The position numbers were made by a program, and so were the translations under genes. The notes below the pieces were generated by a model that did not search any database, was not told the origin of the DNA, and saw only the letters and a list, made by a program, of their open reading frames with translations. A stretch of 64,000 nt of DNA from DATCYX01 sp963714425 (lineage in GTDB: Bacteria; Chloroflexota; Anaerolineae; Anaerolineales; UBA4823): assembly GCA_963714425.1 (NCBI GenBank), contig CAVQOI010000001.1, positions 248,001-312,000 on the forward strand, in the 5' to 3' direction. Of this stretch, positions 61,975 through 64,000 are shown in pieces. Every line of letters begins with the position of its first letter. Positions within the stretch are counted from its first letter, which is position 1.

Positions 61975-63774
61975 TCATTCTCTCTCTACTTCTTTTTTGT
62001 TTGTATAATTCGCGGCTGAATAAGTTTGTAAGTTCTCAAGGTGTTCTAACTCCCATCCCAACTCATCGAACCAACGCTTGCCAATGCGGCGACTAATAGG
62101 TACTGCCTGGTTGGATACACATGAGGAAAAGACCAATTCATTGCGAGCTTGAATCTCATCCCCCAGCTTTTCCAGCTCGGTGAGGCGCACCTGGGAATCA
62201 GAAATTTCATCGACCTTGTGGACGACCTGGATGAATTCGAGTGCATCGTCAATTCTCGCATTATACATTTTTACGACACTTCCTGGAAGGAAGCCAGTGT
62301 CAGCTTTTACTTGCATCAATCGTTTTATAGCTTTATAACCAACCTTGACGATATCCGCCCGCGAGAGCCACGCGGTCTCGTAATTGAGGCGATTAATGAT
62401 CGAAGCTCTTCCCATTGCCTGACGGTGCTCGTCTACCGTCCGATAGAATACGCGGTACCCATGCTTCGAAGGGTTTTCAAAAAACGTGGATGCAGGATCC
62501 AGGAACGGTATCATGGGGCAGATCATCGGATTCAGGCGCAAATTCCGGAATTTGCTCATGATGTGGTGGGTATACTCAACTGTGTGCATGACCGAAGTCT
62601 CATCCTGTTCGGGCATTCCCACAAAATACCAGAGATCGATCCGGTAGATACCCAGCCCTAATGCTATTTCGATCCAGCGCTCTAATTCCTGGTTGGTATA
62701 AACCCCTCTCCCAGCCAATTTGGAGACCCTAATGTCATGGCTTTCTGGTGAAAGCGTGATTGTCGTATGTTTATTTGCTGCAACCATTTTTTTGAGCACT
62801 TCCACAGGAGTCAAGTAATACTGCTCGTAACTGATAGACTTCAACCCCGCGCGCTCAACCAAATCGAGATATTTGTCGATCCTGGAAGCAGGCTCGTTAT
62901 AAAAATTAACCGGATAGAAATGATATCTGTCGATATCCTGAGAAGATCCCATCGATTCAAACTCATACCGGATGTTTTCAAACGGTACGTAAGCTAGGCT
63001 ACTATGGGTGGCATGAACTCTTTTGAAAGCATCTCGAGAACCGCCGCACCACCCACAGTTATAACTACAACCACTATTAGAAGTAGAAACCATTTCCAGT
63101 ATCGGAATGACATCAGATTTTTCTTTTTTAGGTAGATCGGACCAATCGACGCAATAACTGGATCTATGGGGCTTATGATAAAAGCCGTTGTCCACAATTT
63201 TCTTTTCGGGTGATTTCCACAGGAGATTGTCTACATTTCCCAGGCTATGCCCTGAATCGATGGCTGCCATGAGTTGCGCCATCGGCCTGTGCGTATCATA
63301 GCCGCGCATGACGAAGTCGATATACGGATAACGAATAATCTCATTCGCATAGTAGGTGGAGGAGATACCGCCAAAAAGGATGGGAATATCCCTCCGTACT
63401 AATTTCAAACGCTCAGCTATCGCCAGACTACCTTGAACATGAACCATCCAGTGTAGATCAATCCCTACCAAGCTTACATCCAAGGAATTAAATAAAGTAT
63501 CGAGGTTAATTTGCGGAAATTGCTGCAGAAGCACAGCAAGATTGACGATTTTTACATCATATCCTTTAATGGCAAGATACCTTTGAAGCGACTTAAATCC
63601 TATCGGAAAATACTCGTATAGCGGTGAGATGGGTACCGCGCCAGAAGTCTCCAGAAACGGGAAGTAGATGTCACGCCGGGCGCGAAACTCGAAGTAGGCA
63701 GGTGGGTGAAGAAGGAGAAGATCTGCTTGCAGTTTTACGAGATACGGGTTGTCCAGCATGATATCAGGATCCAT
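61975..63774 (-). CDS. B12-binding-like / radical SAM protein
   Basis: The 599-residue protein has an N-terminal cobalamin-binding-like Rossmann domain (about 15-180, with GFKSLQRYLAIKGYDVKIVN, VSLVGIDLHWMVHVQG, RDIPILFGGISSTYY). The radical SAM core has the cluster motif CSYNCGWCGGS near 235 (C-x3-C-x2-C). A barrel follows (TITLSPESHDIRVSKLAGRG near 345, LGIYRIDLWYFVGMPEQDE near 383), and the last 150 residues are helical. A clear base-off His motif is not seen. The reaction could be a methylation or rearrangement on an unknown substrate. It starts 14 nt after an M23 peptidase gene and is followed by a 61-aa protein gene. Confidence 0.88.
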   Translation of the reverse strand: MDPDIMLDNPYLVKLQADLLLLHPPAYFEFRARRDIYFPFLETSGAVPISPLYEYFPIGFKSLQRYLAIKGYDVKIVNLAVLLQQFPQINLDTLFNSLDVSLVGIDLHWMVHVQGSLAIAERLKLVRRDIPILFGGISSTYYANEIIRYPYIDFVMRGYDTHRPMAQLMAAIDSGHSLGNVDNLLWKSPEKKIVDNGFYHKPHRSSYCVDWSDLPKKEKSDVIPILEMVSTSNSGCSYNCGWCGGSRDAFKRVHATHSSLAYVPFENIRYEFESMGSSQDIDRYHFYPVNFYNEPASRIDKYLDLVERAGLKSISYEQYYLTPVEVLKKMVAANKHTTITLSPESHDIRVSKLAGRGVYTNQELERWIEIALGLGIYRIDLWYFVGMPEQDETSVMHTVEYTHHIMSKFRNLRLNPMICPMIPFLDPASTFFENPSKHGYRVFYRTVDEHRQAMGRASIINRLNYETAWLSRADIVKVGYKAIKRLMQVKADTGFLPGSVVKMYNARIDDALEFIQVVHKVDEISDSQVRLTELEKLGDEIQARNELVFSSCVSNQAVPISRRIGKRWFDELGWELEHLENLQTYSAANYTNKKEVERE

Positions 63775-63788
63775 TGTTTGGCAGTGCT

Positions 63789-64000
63789 TTATGGCGCGGG
63801 CAGGACATACCAGGGATTGACGAAACCTCCCAGGTAGCGTACTTCGAAGTGCAGGTGGGCGCCGGTAGAGTTGCCTGTACTGCCGGCATAGCCGATGATA
63901 GAGCCCTGTCCGACACTGCGCCCGCAGCCAGCCGAGGTGCTGGACAGGTGACCGTATACGGTCTGGTAGCCGTTGCCGTGGTCGATCATGATCATATTCC
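63789..64000 (-). CDS. M23 family peptidase, 5' end cut by window edge
   Basis: This is the C-terminal part of a LytM-type zinc peptidase domain. It has IDHGNGYQTVYGHLSS, SVGQGSIIGYAGSTGNSTG and AHLHFEVRYLGG, which includes the H-x-H zinc motif. The frame continues beyond base 64000, so the N-terminus and first zinc ligands are not visible. Such enzymes cut peptidoglycan cross-bridges outside the cell. The gene precedes the radical SAM gene by 14 nt on the same strand. Confidence 0.92.
   Translation of the reverse strand, partial: NMIMIDHGNGYQTVYGHLSSTSAGCGRSVGQGSIIGYAGSTGNSTGAHLHFEVRYLGGFVNPWYVLPAP

Overview
The window looks like chromosomal DNA of a Chloroflexota bacterium, most likely of the Anaerolineae type. 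This is inferred from gene content, not from a marker gene. The clues are giant membrane proteins with the YYYxG motif (known mainly from Chloroflexi and Archaea), lipoproteins with Thr/Pro-rich PTATPT-type linkers, a DUF1385 protein, several tandem PlsC paralogues and moderately high GC. There is no rRNA, CRISPR array, phage or classical IS element. One small repeat-flanked cassette is present.

Layout. Positions 1-6.6 kb hold a hydrolase cut by the window edge, a hydrolase/acyl-CoA synthetase fusion, a zinc-ribbon/UspA/YjbQ cluster, and a TlyA rRNA methylase with a phosphodiester glycosidase. Positions 6.6-12 kb hold an M20 peptidase, DUF1385, lepA and a flippase-like membrane protein. Positions 12-27 kb are a surface-glycan block: a GT4 glycosyltransferase, two methyltransferases and four consecutive very large polytopic proteins (GT39-like, GT39-YYY fusion, YYY, GT39-like). 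This block runs directly into cmk and three overlapping acyltransferases (27.1-30 kb), so glycan, nucleotide and phospholipid genes are contiguous. A large orphan histidine kinase follows.

Positions 33.5-38.7 kb hold a tRNA-Pro(GGG) with its own promoter and terminator, an M23 lipoprotein, an LGFP-like lipoprotein, a PflX-like radical SAM protein, a hydrolase and a small secreted calcium-repeat protein. At 38.8-40.8 kb is proS behind a roughly 200-nt structured leader. Positions 40.9-51.6 kb are a long minus-strand fatty-acid degradation locus: TetR (with promoter and operator), MBL hydrolase, two acyl-CoA dehydrogenases, two lipoproteins, FadN-type HCDH/ECH, a frameshifted thiolase and an SCP2 protein. 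A GxxExxY cassette with terminal inverted repeats sits between fadN and the thiolase.

Positions 51.6-55.4 kb are a tight signalling operon: receiver-CpaE ATPase, Sir2 deacetylase, GAF histidine kinase, methyltransferase. Positions 55.5-58.9 kb hold tilS, moaA and a tyrosine-recombinase-like protein that lacks its catalytic tyrosine; moaA and this gene converge on a shared palindromic terminator. Positions 59-64 kb hold a CHRD protein, a frameshifted lytic-transglycosylase-like gene, and an M23/radical SAM/61-aa protein operon.

Two points recur across the window. Several genes (tlyA, lepA, tilS, an M23 lipoprotein, an LGFP lipoprotein, the transglycosylase) have a -10-like box 5-12 nt before the start codon and no Shine-Dalgarno, suggesting leaderless or near-leaderless mRNAs. 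Two genes are split by single-base frameshifts that may be sequencing errors.
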